Source: Herbiconiux gentiana (GTDB lineage: Bacteria; Actinomycetota; Actinomycetes; Actinomycetales; Microbacteriaceae). From it: 64,000 bases of DNA. Below are positions 1 through 7,926 of this stretch, piece after piece (the stretch's first letter is position 1; each line of letters begins with the position of its first letter). Location of the stretch: positions 434,001 to 498,000 of the forward strand of contig NZ_JANTEZ010000001.1 in the NCBI RefSeq assembly GCF_024978135.1, written 5' to 3'. The position numbers were made by a program, and so were the translations under genes. The notes below the pieces were generated by a model. It was not told where the DNA came from and did no database searches. It saw only the letters and a list, made by a program, of their open reading frames with translations.

Positions 1-2763
1 GCCCGGCAGTTCGCCCAGCTCGCCGGCCATGAAGCCGATCACGCTGTCGGGGATGTCGTAGTTCTGCGGGTTCTGTTCGAAGTCGGCCGGGTCGGCCTTC
101 ACCGCAGCCAGGTGCAGGGCGAGGTCGCCCACCACCTTCGACGAGGGGGTGACCTTCGGGATGCGCCCGAGGATGCGGTTCGCCGCCGCGTAGAGGTCTT
201 CGATCAGCTCGAAGTCGTCGGCGAGACCCAGCGCGATCGCCTGCTGGCGCAGGTTCGACAGCTGACCGCCCGGGATCTCGTGCCGGTAGACCCGCCCGGT
301 GGGCCCGGGCAGCCCCGACTCGAACGGCCGGTAGACCTGGCGCACGGCCTCCCAGTAGGGCTCGAGGTCGCTCACGGCGGCGAGCGACAGGCCAGTGTCG
401 CGCTCGGTGTGCGCGAGGGCGGCGACCAGGGCGGATGCACTCGGCTGACTCGTAGTGCCGGCCATCGGTGCGCTGGCCACGTCGACCGCGTCCGCGCCCG
501 CCGCACTGGCGGCGAGCAGGGTCGCGAGCTGACCGCCCGCGGTGTCGTGCGTGTGCACGTGCACCGGCAGATCGAACCGCTCCCGGAGGGCCGTGACGAG
601 TTTCGCGGCGGCGGCCGGGCGCAGCAGCCCCGCCATGTCCTTGATCGCCAGCACGTGCGCGCCGGCGGCGACGATCTCGTCGGCCAGGCGCAGGTAGTAG
701 TCGAGGGTGTAGAGGTCTTCGGCCGGGTCGAGCAGATCGCCGGTGTAGCAGACCGCGACCTCGGCGACGGTGCTGCCGGTGGCGAGCACGGCGTCGATCG
801 CGGGGCGCATCTGGCCCACGTCGTTGAGCGCGTCGAAGATGCGGAAGACGTCGACCCCGGTCGCGGCGGCCTCGCGCACGAACGCCTCGGTCACCTCGGT
901 GGGGTAGGGCGTGTAGCCCACCGTGTTGCGCCCGCGCAGGAGCATCTGGATCGCCACGTTAGGCAGGGCCTGGCGCAACGCGGCGAGGCGCTCCCACGGG
1001 TCTTCGCCGAGGAAGCGCAGGGCGACGTCGTAGGTCGCGCCGCCCCAGGCCTCGACGCTCCACAGCTCGGGGGTGAGCCGGGCCACGTAGGGCGCGACCG
1101 CGACGAGGTCGCGGGTGCGCACGCGGGTCGCCAGGAGGGACTGGTGAGCATCCCGCATCGTCGTCTCGGTGACAGCGAGAGCCGTCTGCGCCCGGAGCGC
1201 CGACGCGAAGCCGACGGGACCGAGCTCGAGCAGCCGCTGGCGACTGCCGGCCGGGGCGGGAACGCCGAGGTCGACAGCCGGCAGCTTGTCGACCGGATGA
1301 ACGGTCACCGTCCGTGCCCCGTTCGGCTGGTTCACCGTGACGTCGGCGAGCCAGTTCAGCACCTTCGTGCCGCGGTCTTTCGAGGGATGCGCGGCCAGCA
1401 GCTGCTGCCGCTCCTCGATGAAGCTCGTGCTGAGGTCGCCGGCGGCGAACGACGGGTCGTCGAGCACGCCCTGCAGGAACGGGATGTTCGTGGACACGCC
1501 CCGGATGCGGAACTCCGCCAGAGCGCGCCGCGCCCGCCGCACCGCCGCCGGGAAGTCGCGGCCTCGGCAGGTCATCTTCGCCAGCATCGAGTCGAAGTGC
1601 GGGCTGATCTGCGCGCCGACGTCGACGGTGCCGCCGTCGAGGCGCACGCCCGCACCGCCCGGGGAGCGGTAGGCGGCGATCTTGCCCGTGTCGGGGCGGA
1701 AGCCGGCCGTCGGGTCCTCCGTGGTGATGCGGCACTGCAGGGCGGCGCCGTGCAGCACGATGTCGTCCTGGTGCATCCCCAGGTCGTCGAAGGTCGCCCC
1801 GCTCGCGATGAGCATCTGCGACTGCACGAGGTCGACGTCGGTGACCTCCTCGGTGACCGTGTGCTCGACCTGGATGCGCGGGTTCATCTCGATGAACACG
1901 TGCTCGCCCGCCCGGTCGCCGACCGTGTCGACCAGGAACTCGACCGTGCCGGCGTTGACGTAGCCGATCGACTTGGCGAACCTGATCGCGTCCCGGTGCA
2001 GGGCCGTGCGCAGCTCGTCGCTGATGTTCGGCGCCGGAGCGATCTCGACGACCTTCTGATTGCGCCGCTGCACCGAGCAGTCGCGTTCGAACAGGTGCAG
2101 GGTCTCCCCCGTCGCGTCGGCCAGGATCTGCACCTCGATGTGCCGGGGCCGCAGAACCGCCTGCTCGAGGAACATCGTCGCGTCACCGAAGGCACTGTCG
2201 GCCTCCCGCATCGCCGCCTCGAGCGCGCCACGGAGCTCCTCGCGGGTCTCCACCCGGCGCATCCCCCGCCCGCCACCACCGGCGACGGCCTTGGCGAACA
2301 CGGGGAAGCCGATCTCGTCGGCGGCCGCGACGAGCACGTCGAGGTCGGTGGTCGCGGGCGACGACTTCAGCACCGGAACCCCCGCCGCGATCGCGTGCTC
2401 CTTGGCCGTGACCTTGTTGCCCGCCATCTCGAGCACGTGCTGGCCCGGCCCGATGAAGGTGATGCCGTTCCCGGCGGCCGCCTTCGCGAGCTCGGGGTTC
2501 TCCGACAGGAAGCCGTAGCCGGGGTAGATCGCGTCGGCGCCCGACTCCTTCGCCACGCGGATGATCTCGCTCACGTCGAGGTACGCGCGCACCGGATGCC
2601 CGACCTCGCCGATCTGGTAGGCCTCGTCCGCCTTGAGGCGGTGCATCGAGTTCCGATCCTCGTACGGGAACACGGCGACCGTCTTCGCCCCCAGCTCGTA
2701 GGCGGCCCGGAAGGCCCGGATCGCGATCTCTCCGCGGTTGGCGACCAGAATCTTCGAGAACAT
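1..2763 (-). CDS. pyc: Pyruvate carboxylase, 3'-truncated by window edge
   Basis: Carboxylates pyruvate to oxaloacetate (anaplerosis) with ATP, bicarbonate and biotin, in the cytoplasm. 921 codons are visible. The N-terminal biotin carboxylase domain (about residues 1-450) opens with MFSKILVANRGEIAIR and carries the ATP-grasp glycine loop GGGGRGM near residue 165. The carboxyltransferase domain begins near residue 535 with TTMRDAHQSLLATR; it shows the lysine motif IKDMAG near 708, where the family's carbamylated lysine sits, and metal ligands HTHD near 738. Single-chain pyruvate carboxylases run about 1130 residues, so roughly 210 residues including the biotinyl domain lie beyond base 1. The ATG start at 2763 follows a GAAAGG ribosome site. 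It is transcribed away from the parA-like gene. Confidence 0.97.
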   Translation of the reverse strand, partial: MFSKILVANRGEIAIRAFRAAYELGAKTVAVFPYEDRNSMHRLKADEAYQIGEVGHPVRAYLDVSEIIRVAKESGADAIYPGYGFLSENPELAKAAAGNGITFIGPGQHVLEMAGNKVTAKEHAIAAGVPVLKSSPATTDLDVLVAAADEIGFPVFAKAVAGGGGRGMRRVETREELRGALEAAMREADSAFGDATMFLEQAVLRPRHIEVQILADATGETLHLFERDCSVQRRNQKVVEIAPAPNISDELRTALHRDAIRFAKSIGYVNAGTVEFLVDTVGDRAGEHVFIEMNPRIQVEHTVTEEVTDVDLVQSQMLIASGATFDDLGMHQDDIVLHGAALQCRITTEDPTAGFRPDTGKIAAYRSPGGAGVRLDGGTVDVGAQISPHFDSMLAKMTCRGRDFPAAVRRARRALAEFRIRGVSTNIPFLQGVLDDPSFAAGDLSTSFIEERQQLLAAHPSKDRGTKVLNWLADVTVNQPNGARTVTVHPVDKLPAVDLGVPAPAGSRQRLLELGPVGFASALRAQTALAVTETTMRDAHQSLLATRVRTRDLVAVAPYVARLTPELWSVEAWGGATYDVALRFLGEDPWERLAALRQALPNVAIQMLLRGRNTVGYTPYPTEVTEAFVREAAATGVDVFRIFDALNDVGQMRPAIDAVLATGSTVAEVAVCYTGDLLDPAEDLYTLDYYLRLADEIVAAGAHVLAIKDMAGLLRPAAAAKLVTALRERFDLPVHVHTHDTAGGQLATLLAASAAGADAVDVASAPMAGTTSQPSASALVAALAHTERDTGLSLAAVSDLEPYWEAVRQVYRPFESGLPGPTGRVYRHEIPGGQLSNLRQQAIALGLADDFELIEDLYAAANRILGRIPKVTPSSKVVGDLALHLAAVKADPADFEQNPQNYDIPDSVIGFMAGELGELPG

Positions 2764-2838
2764 GGAGACCTTTCAGGCGCATGCGCGTACAGCGAACAGT
2801 TAGGTAGTCAAAGCCTAGTGAAGGTAACGTTGTCGACT

Positions 2839-3648
2839 GTGCATGTACTCAGCGTCTCGTCCCTCAAGGGGGGTGTGGGCAAGACCACAGTGACGCTCGG
2901 ACTCGCTTCCGCCGCGTTCGCCAAGGGTCTGCGCACCCTCGTGGTCGACCTCGACCCTCAGTCCGACGTGTCCACGGGCATGGACATCCGGGTCGCCGGA
3001 CATCTGAACGTCGCCGATGTGCTGGCCTCTCCCAAGGAGAAGGTCGTGCGGGCGGCGATCGCCCCGTCGGGCTGGACGAAGGACCGCGGCGGCAAGATCG
3101 ACGTGCTGATCGGCAGCCCCTCGGCCCTCAACTTCGACGGGCCGCACCCGTCGATCCGCGACATCTGGAAGCTCGAGGAGGCCCTGGCCACCGTCGAGAG
3201 CGAGTACGACCTCGTGCTGATCGACTGCGCCCCGTCGCTGAACGCGCTCACGCGCACCGCCTGGGCGGCATCCGATCGCGTGTCGGTCGTGACCGAGCCC
3301 GGTCTGTTCTCGGTGGCCGCCGCCGACCGCGCCCTGCGCGCGATCGAGGAGATCCGCCGCGGGCTCTCCCCCCGCCTCCAGCCGCTCGGCATCATCGTGA
3401 ACCGCGTGCGGTCGCAGTCGCTCGAGCACCAGTTCCGCATCAAGGAGCTCCGCGACATGTTCGGCCCGCTGGTGCTCTCGCCCCAGCTGCCCGAGCGCAC
3501 CTCGCTTCAGCAGGCCCAGGGCGCCGCGAAGCCGCTGCACGTCTGGCCGGGCGAGGGTGCCCAGGAGATGGCGCGCAACTTCGACCTCCTGCTCGAGCGC
3601 GTCATGCGCACGGGCCGCGTCGGCGAATACGCCGACCTCAAGGCCTAG
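2839..3648 (+). CDS. ParA-family ATPase (orphan)
   Basis: A 269-residue deviant-Walker ATPase of the ParA/MinD class. It starts MHVLSVSSLKGGVGKTT, with the signature lysine and P-loop KGGVGKTT at about residues 9-16. Walker A' VVDLDPQSD and Walker B LVLIDCAPSLN are also present. Such proteins form ATP-dependent dimers that position cargo on DNA or membrane. No parB or centromere-like repeats lie next to it, so its cargo is unknown. The GTG start at 2839 was chosen because it gives a compact ParA N terminus; an in-frame GTG at 2818 would add seven residues. It converges on the merR gene across a strong hairpin at 3689-3743. Confidence 0.9.
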   Translation: MHVLSVSSLKGGVGKTTVTLGLASAAFAKGLRTLVVDLDPQSDVSTGMDIRVAGHLNVADVLASPKEKVVRAAIAPSGWTKDRGGKIDVLIGSPSALNFDGPHPSIRDIWKLEEALATVESEYDLVLIDCAPSLNALTRTAWAASDRVSVVTEPGLFSVAAADRALRAIEEIRRGLSPRLQPLGIIVNRVRSQSLEHQFRIKELRDMFGPLVLSPQLPERTSLQQAQGAAKPLHVWPGEGAQEMARNFDLLLERVMRTGRVGEYADLKA

Positions 3649-3688
3649 CCGCCGCGCGCGCCCCGCGTCGGCCCGCCTTCGCCGAGCC

Positions 3689-3743
3689 GAGCCGTCAAAA
3701 ACCGCCCCGATTCCTACCGGAATGGGGCGGTTTGCGACGGCTC
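3689..3743. terminator. Bidirectional hairpin terminator
   Basis: The inner stem AAACCGCCCC/GGGGCGGTTT extends into ATTCC/GGAAT around a 4-base loop. An outer arm GAGCCGTC/GACGGCTC adds eight pairs. It lies between the convergent parA-like and merR genes, so it can end transcription from both sides. The A-rich 5' arm and T-run 3' arm give a U tract in either direction. Confidence 0.85.
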
Positions 3744-3763
3744 GCCACCAGGGCGACGGGGTG

Positions 3764-4312
3764 TCAGCTGATCTTGCGGGAGGCGCGGCGAGCCGCGAGT
3801 TCGTCGGCCGGGTCGGTGACCACCGAGTCGAGGTCGACGAGGGAGTTCTCCACCTCGCGCAGCACCTTGCCGACGGCGATGCCGAAGACGCCCTGGCCGC
3901 GGCTGACGAGGTCGATGACCTCGTCGTTCGAGGTGCAGAGGTAGACGCTCGCACCGTCGGACATGAGCGTGGTCTGCGCCAGGTCGTTGATGCCCGACTC
4001 GCGCAGCTGGTTGATGGCCGTGCGGATCTGCTGCAGCGAGATGCCGGTGTCGAGCAGGCGCTTGACGAGCTTCAGCACGAGGATGTCGCGGAAACCGTAG
4101 AGGCGCTGCGAGCCCGAACCGGCCGCTCCACGGACGGTGGGCTCGACGAGCGCGGTGCGCGCCCAGTAGTCGAGCTGACGATAGGTGATGCCGGCGGCGC
4201 GGGCCGCCACGGCACCGCGGTAGCCGTTCGCGTCGTCGAGGTCGGGCAGTCCGTCGGTGAACAGCAGGCCGAGGTCGTAGCGAGAATCGTCGCCTTGGCT
4301 TAGCTCGCTCAT
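3764..4312 (-). CDS. MerR-family transcriptional regulator
   Basis: A 182-residue DNA-binding protein. A MerR winged helix spans roughly residues 34-105: AARAAGITYRQLDYWAR recognition region, wing residues near RLYGFRDI, then the dimerisation helix LVKRLLDTGISLQQIR. The C terminus (about 110-182) has no cysteine cluster or drug-binding domain I recognise. It is the last gene of a leftward garA-ftsR-merR set, separated from ftsR by 139 bases. In mycobacteria a bifunctional nuclease gene sits at this position between two merR genes; here it is absent. The target is unknown. Confidence 0.9.
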   Translation of the reverse strand: MSELSQGDDSRYDLGLLFTDGLPDLDDANGYRGAVAARAAGITYRQLDYWARTALVEPTVRGAAGSGSQRLYGFRDILVLKLVKRLLDTGISLQQIRTAINQLRESGINDLAQTTLMSDGASVYLCTSNDEVIDLVSRGQGVFGIAVGKVLREVENSLVDLDSVVTDPADELAARRASRKIS

Positions 4313-4451
4313 CGGGGCCTTCCATCGTCGGGCGCACCCGGAACGGGATGCATCACGTCAACGCTATCGACGCAGACCCCCCGGGGCAACGACCGAGGCA
4401 CTTGCACCCCCGGCGTGTCGCGGGCGCACCCCCGATCGTGACCGGATCGTG

Positions 4452-5153
4452 TCACGGCACGATGCGGCTGAGCGCCGACCGGATGAGGCTCGACCGCACG
4501 ACCTCGAGCTGCCCGGCTATCTCGACGGCCAGCTCGGCCGCCTTGACCCGGCTCGACGGATCGCGCCGCCGCGCCACCGGCATGAGGGCACTTTCGATCA
4601 GCCCGAGTTCGCGTTCGGCCGCCTGCCGGAACCCCCGCAGGTGCCGCGGCTCGATGCCGCTGCGCTGCAGTTCGACGAGAGCCTTCAGCACGACGAGCGA
4701 GTCCTCCCCGTACGACTCCGCGGGCGTGAGCACCGAGGCCGAGAACGCGTCCTGCACGAGCATGGGGGTGGCACCCGCCTCGCGGGTGAGCTCCTCGCGG
4801 CTGAGTCGCCGCCCGGTCTGCAGGATCGACGCTCCCCCGGGCAGCGCCGCCCCGGGCATCGGCGGGTTAAGCCCCGCGTCCACGTCGGCGAGGTAGTCCT
4901 TGATCACGGCGAGCGGCAGGTAGCAGTCGCGCTGCAGCGTGAGGATGAGCTTCAGCCGGCTCAGGTCGTTCTGCGAGAACTTGCGGTAGCCCGACGGTGT
5001 GCGGGCCGGATGCACGAGCCCGCGCTCCTCGAGGAAGCGGAGCTTGGACGGGGTGAGGTCGGGGAACTCGGTGGTGAGCCTCGCGAGCACCTGACCGATG
5101 CCGAGAAGCGGCGCCCCGGGCTGCTGCCCGGGCGCTGGAGCGGCGTTCGGCAC
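4452..5153 (-). CDS. ftsR: MerR-family regulator FtsR
   Basis: A 233-residue MerR-type regulator matching the actinobacterial FtsR family, which in corynebacteria controls ftsZ expression. The winged helix near residues 15-90 contains LTPSKLRFLEERGLVHPAR and GYRKFS. Next comes the dimer helix LILTLQRDCYLPLAVIKDYL and a second helical domain rich in Arg and Leu to the end. The GTG start at 5153 overlaps the TAG stop of the FHA gene by one base (TAGTG), implying translational coupling. The role in division control is inferred from the family and from the garA neighbour. Confidence 0.9.
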   Translation of the reverse strand: MPNAAPAPGQQPGAPLLGIGQVLARLTTEFPDLTPSKLRFLEERGLVHPARTPSGYRKFSQNDLSRLKLILTLQRDCYLPLAVIKDYLADVDAGLNPPMPGAALPGGASILQTGRRLSREELTREAGATPMLVQDAFSASVLTPAESYGEDSLVVLKALVELQRSGIEPRHLRGFRQAAERELGLIESALMPVARRRDPSSRVKAAELAVEIAGQLEVVRSSLIRSALSRIVP

Positions 5154-5635
5154 TACTCTCCCGCGGCGGTGACGACGTCGATGCGCGACGGGTAGAACGT
5201 GAGGCGGAACTTGCCGATCTGCACCTCGGCACCGTCGTCGAGCAGCGCCTCCTCGACCCGGGCGCCGCCGACGTACGTGCCGTTCAGGGACCCGAGGTCG
5301 CGCACGATGAAGGTGTGGCCGTGCCGGGTGAACTCGGCATGCCGCCGCGAGACGGTGACGTCGTCGAGGAAGATGTCGGCGTTCGGGTGGCGCCCGACCG
5401 TGGTGGTCGCGGTGTCGAGCAGGAAGCGCGCCCCGGCGTTCGGCCCGCGGCGCACGATCAGCAGTGCCGAACCGGAGGGCAGGGCGGCGATCGAGTCGAG
5501 CTCCTCGCCGCTGACGCCACCCTCGAGGGCCGCGAGCTGCGCGGCGAACTCACCGGTCAGCGACAGCGTGGTGTCACCGCTCGGGGTGGGCACGGTGATC
5601 CGGGTCGTGCGGTCGTCGTTCACGTTGCTCGTCAT
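5153..5635 (-). CDS. garA: FHA-domain protein, GarA/OdhI type
   Basis: A 160-residue forkhead-associated protein. In its family the FHA domain inhibits 2-oxoglutarate dehydrogenase and stimulates glutamate synthase until an N-terminal threonine motif is phosphorylated by Ser/Thr kinases. The FHA core (about residues 68-145) has VGRHPNADIFLDD, VSRRHAEF and LGSLNGTYV, which hold the phosphothreonine-binding Arg, Ser and Asn. The linker ALPSGSALLIVRRGPNAG is close to mycobacterial GarA. The usual N-terminal ETTSVF phosphosite is replaced by DTTLSL at residues 21-26, keeping the Thr pair. It is first in the garA-ftsR pair. Confidence 0.9.
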   Translation of the reverse strand: MTSNVNDDRTTRITVPTPSGDTTLSLTGEFAAQLAALEGGVSGEELDSIAALPSGSALLIVRRGPNAGARFLLDTATTTVGRHPNADIFLDDVTVSRRHAEFTRHGHTFIVRDLGSLNGTYVGGARVEEALLDDGAEVQIGKFRLTFYPSRIDVVTAAGE

Positions 5636-5717
5636 CCTGCTGCCCTCCTTGCTCCGACCAGCGTAGTCGATGGGGAGGGGTGCAGAACCCGCGAATCTGC
5701 CGAGGGGGTGAGCGCCG

Positions 5718-6566
5718 GTGCCCTACTATTCGAGCATGATCCCCTTGGTGGCGTCGGTCTGGGTGCTGATCGCGAGCGTGCTGATCACGTGGGTGCTCTC
5801 GCTGATCACCCGCGAGTACTCCTGGGTCGACCGCATCTGGTCGATCCTGCCGGTGCTCTACGTCTGGATCTTCGCGGGGGCGACCGGCTTCACCGACCTC
5901 CGTCTGATGCTGATGGCGTCGGTCGTCACGCTCTGGGGAGCGCGCCTGACGTTCAATTTCGCCCGCAAGGGCGGCTACGGCCGAGGTGGCCAGGACTACC
6001 GCTGGGGCATCCTGAAGAAGCGGATGCCCGGCCCGGCCTTCCAGGTGTTCGACCTGCTGTTCATCGCGGGCTTCCAGAATCTCGTGCTGTGGCTCATCGC
6101 GATGCCGGCGTACTTCGCCTACCAGCACCGCGCGACCCCGTTCGGGCTGCTGGACGTCGTGCTGCTCGTATTGTTCGTCGCCGCCCTGGTGGGCGAGACG
6201 ATCGCCGACGGGCAGCAGTGGCGGTTCCACCTGCGGAAGCACTCCGGTGCCGCGACCGACGGGCAGCCGTTCCTGACCCGGGGGCTGTTCCGCCTGAGCC
6301 GCCACCCGAACTACTTCTTCGAGCTCACCCAGTGGTACCTGTTCTTCGGCGTCGGCGCGGTGGCGGCCGGGACGGTGCTGCAGTTCTCGGCGCTCGGTCC
6401 GCTGCTGCTGACGGTCGTCTTCATCGGCTCGACGGTGTTCACGGAGAGCATCTCGCGCGGCAAGTACCCCGACTACGAGGAGTACCGACGGACGACGTCG
6501 GCGCTCGTCCCCTGGTTCCCCAGGAGGACGAGCGCCGATGTCGTGAAGGCCGAGCCGACTAATTGA
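5718..6566 (+). CDS. DUF1295 integral membrane protein
   Basis: A 282-residue multi-pass membrane protein of the DUF1295 family, related to steroid 5-alpha-reductase and isoprenylcysteine methyltransferase folds. About six to seven hydrophobic segments are visible. The conserved C-terminal cofactor region has FLTRGLFRLSRHPNYFFE around residue 190 and YPDYEEYRRTTSALVPWFP near residue 255. The GTG start at 5718 sits nine bases after GAGGGGG; an in-frame ATG lies six codons later. Its last eight bases overlap the convergent aldo/keto reductase gene. The substrate is unknown. Confidence 0.85.
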   Translation: MPYYSSMIPLVASVWVLIASVLITWVLSLITREYSWVDRIWSILPVLYVWIFAGATGFTDLRLMLMASVVTLWGARLTFNFARKGGYGRGGQDYRWGILKKRMPGPAFQVFDLLFIAGFQNLVLWLIAMPAYFAYQHRATPFGLLDVVLLVLFVAALVGETIADGQQWRFHLRKHSGAATDGQPFLTRGLFRLSRHPNYFFELTQWYLFFGVGAVAAGTVLQFSALGPLLLTVVFIGSTVFTESISRGKYPDYEEYRRTTSALVPWFPRRTSADVVKAEPTN

Positions 6567-7389
6567 ACTCGAGCGGGTTCGTGCCGTTGCGGCCGTCTTC
6601 GCCGCGGTCGAGCGTGGCGATGGTGGCGATCTCGGCGGCCGAGAGCTCGAAGTCGACGACGTCGAAGTTCTGAGCCATGCGACCCTTGTCGTTGCTCTTC
6701 GGGATGACGATGTTGCCGACGTCGAGGTGCCAGCGGATGATCGTCTGCGGCACCGATTTGCCGTGCGCCTCGGCGATCGCGGCGAGCTCGGGCGACTCGT
6801 TGATCTTGCCCTGGCCGAGCGGGCCCCAGGCCTCGATGGCGATGCCCTGCTCGGCGGCGAAGGCGCGCAGCTCGGCCTGCTGGAAGTCGACGTGCAGCTC
6901 GACCTGGTTCACCGCCGGCACGACGCCGGTCTCGGCGATCAGCCGCTCGAGGTGGTCGATGGTGAAGTTCGACACACCGATGGCCTTGGCCCGGCCCGAC
7001 TCGGCGATCTCGATCAGCCCGCGCCAGGCGTCGACGTAGGTGTCGCGCTCGGGGGTGGGCCAGTGGATGAGGTAGAGGTCGACGTAGTCCATGCCGAGGC
7101 GGGCGAGGCTCTTGTCGAAGGCCTCGGCCGGCCGGGTCTGGTCGTCGTTCCAGAGCTTGGTGGTGATGAACAGCTCGTCGCGGGCGACGCCCGACTCGCG
7201 GACGGCGTGGCCGACGCCCTCTTCGTTGTGGTAGATGCGGGCCGTGTCGAGGTGGCGGTAGCCGACGTCGAGCGCGTCGAGCACGACCCGGTTGGTCTTG
7301 TCGGGATCGACCTTGAAGACACCGAAGCCGAGCTGCGGGATGGTCGTTCCGTTGTTCAGGGTGACTGTGGGGACTGTGTTCTCCGTCAT
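6559..7389 (-). CDS. Aldo/keto reductase
   Basis: A 276-residue NADPH-dependent aldo/keto reductase with a complete catalytic tetrad: Asp48 and Tyr53 (DTARIYHNEEG), Lys78 (TTKLWND) and His109 (LIHWPTP). Cofactor-binding motifs AIGVSNF, VNQVELHV and IPKSND are also present. It is closest to the 2,5-diketo-gluconate reductase-like group of short bacterial enzymes and probably detoxifies aldehydes or ketones in the cytosol. Length and architecture are normal. The ATG at 7389 lies ten bases downstream of the next minus-strand gene, so the two may be cotranscribed. Confidence 0.92.
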   Translation of the reverse strand: MTENTVPTVTLNNGTTIPQLGFGVFKVDPDKTNRVVLDALDVGYRHLDTARIYHNEEGVGHAVRESGVARDELFITTKLWNDDQTRPAEAFDKSLARLGMDYVDLYLIHWPTPERDTYVDAWRGLIEIAESGRAKAIGVSNFTIDHLERLIAETGVVPAVNQVELHVDFQQAELRAFAAEQGIAIEAWGPLGQGKINESPELAAIAEAHGKSVPQTIIRWHLDVGNIVIPKSNDKGRMAQNFDVVDFELSAAEIATIATLDRGEDGRNGTNPLEFN

Positions 7390-7398
7390 CCCCTCACC

Positions 7399-7851
7399 CT
7401 ATGACTCCCCGCCGACACCCGCCTCGTCGTCGGCGACCAGCGAGCGGACGATCAGGTCGAGAACGGCTTCGCCGTACGCGTCGGCGGCGCTCAGCGCCTC
7501 GTAGCGCCGCTCGTCGCCGCGGATGACGGCGGTGACGAGGTAGAGGGTCTCCCCGTCGACCCGCTCGGTGCCGAGCGACACGAAGCCGTCGCGCAGCAGT
7601 TCCCGCAGCTGGTCCTCGCGGGGCAGCCAGAGCGTGTCGCCGAGGTCGACGGAGTCGAGGGCCCACTCGGTGGTGCCGTTGAAGCCGATCAGGCTGCCGC
7701 CCGGATGCTCGTGCACCTCGACGGTCATCTCGCTGACCGTGAACACCTCGCCGCCCGCCTCGGCCGTCTCGATGACGAACCCGTCGCCCGAGCGGGGATG
7801 CCAGCGCAGCCCGGCGGTGCGGAGCGCCCGGGCGAGCTCGATGGAGATCAT
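7399..7851 (-). CDS. Hypothetical protein, actinobacterial
   Basis: A 150-residue acidic soluble protein beginning [19 protein letters not shown]. No transmembrane segment or signal peptide is visible. It has alternating short beta-like segments and conserved-looking patches [13 protein letters not shown] and [12 protein letters not shown]. Relatives in Microbacteriaceae are sometimes labelled pilus assembly CpaE, but no receiver or ATPase motif is visible to support that, so I leave it unnamed. The ATG at 7851 is preceded by an upstream open frame that only mirrors the opposite-strand gene. It ends ten bases before the aldo/keto reductase start. Confidence 0.75.
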   Translation of the reverse strand: MISIELARALRTAGLRWHPRSGDGFVIETAEAGGEVFTVSEMTVEVHEHPGGSLIGFNGTTEWALDSVDLGDTLWLPREDQLRELLRDGFVSLGTERVDGETLYLVTAVIRGDERRYEALSAADAYGEAVLDLIVRSLVADDEAGVGGES

Positions 7852-7926
7852 GTCCCCATCATTACAGCGTCGGCTAACGTTGAGGTGACCGCACTGGTTC
7901 ACCGAGGCAGAAACGGCACCGCAGAA

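Noticed and set aside
112-2817. Long open plus-strand frame running into the parA-like gene
   Set aside because: It mirrors the pyruvate carboxylase gene, is extremely Arg/Gly/Asp-rich and has no domain; only the part from about 2839 codes for ParA.
2818-3648. Chromosome partition locus (parABS)
   Set aside because: Only a ParA-like gene is present; no parB and no parS-type 16-bp palindrome was seen nearby.
7399-7851. Pilus assembly protein CpaE
   Set aside because: No ATPase or receiver motif and no other pilus genes; the label has no support in the sequence.
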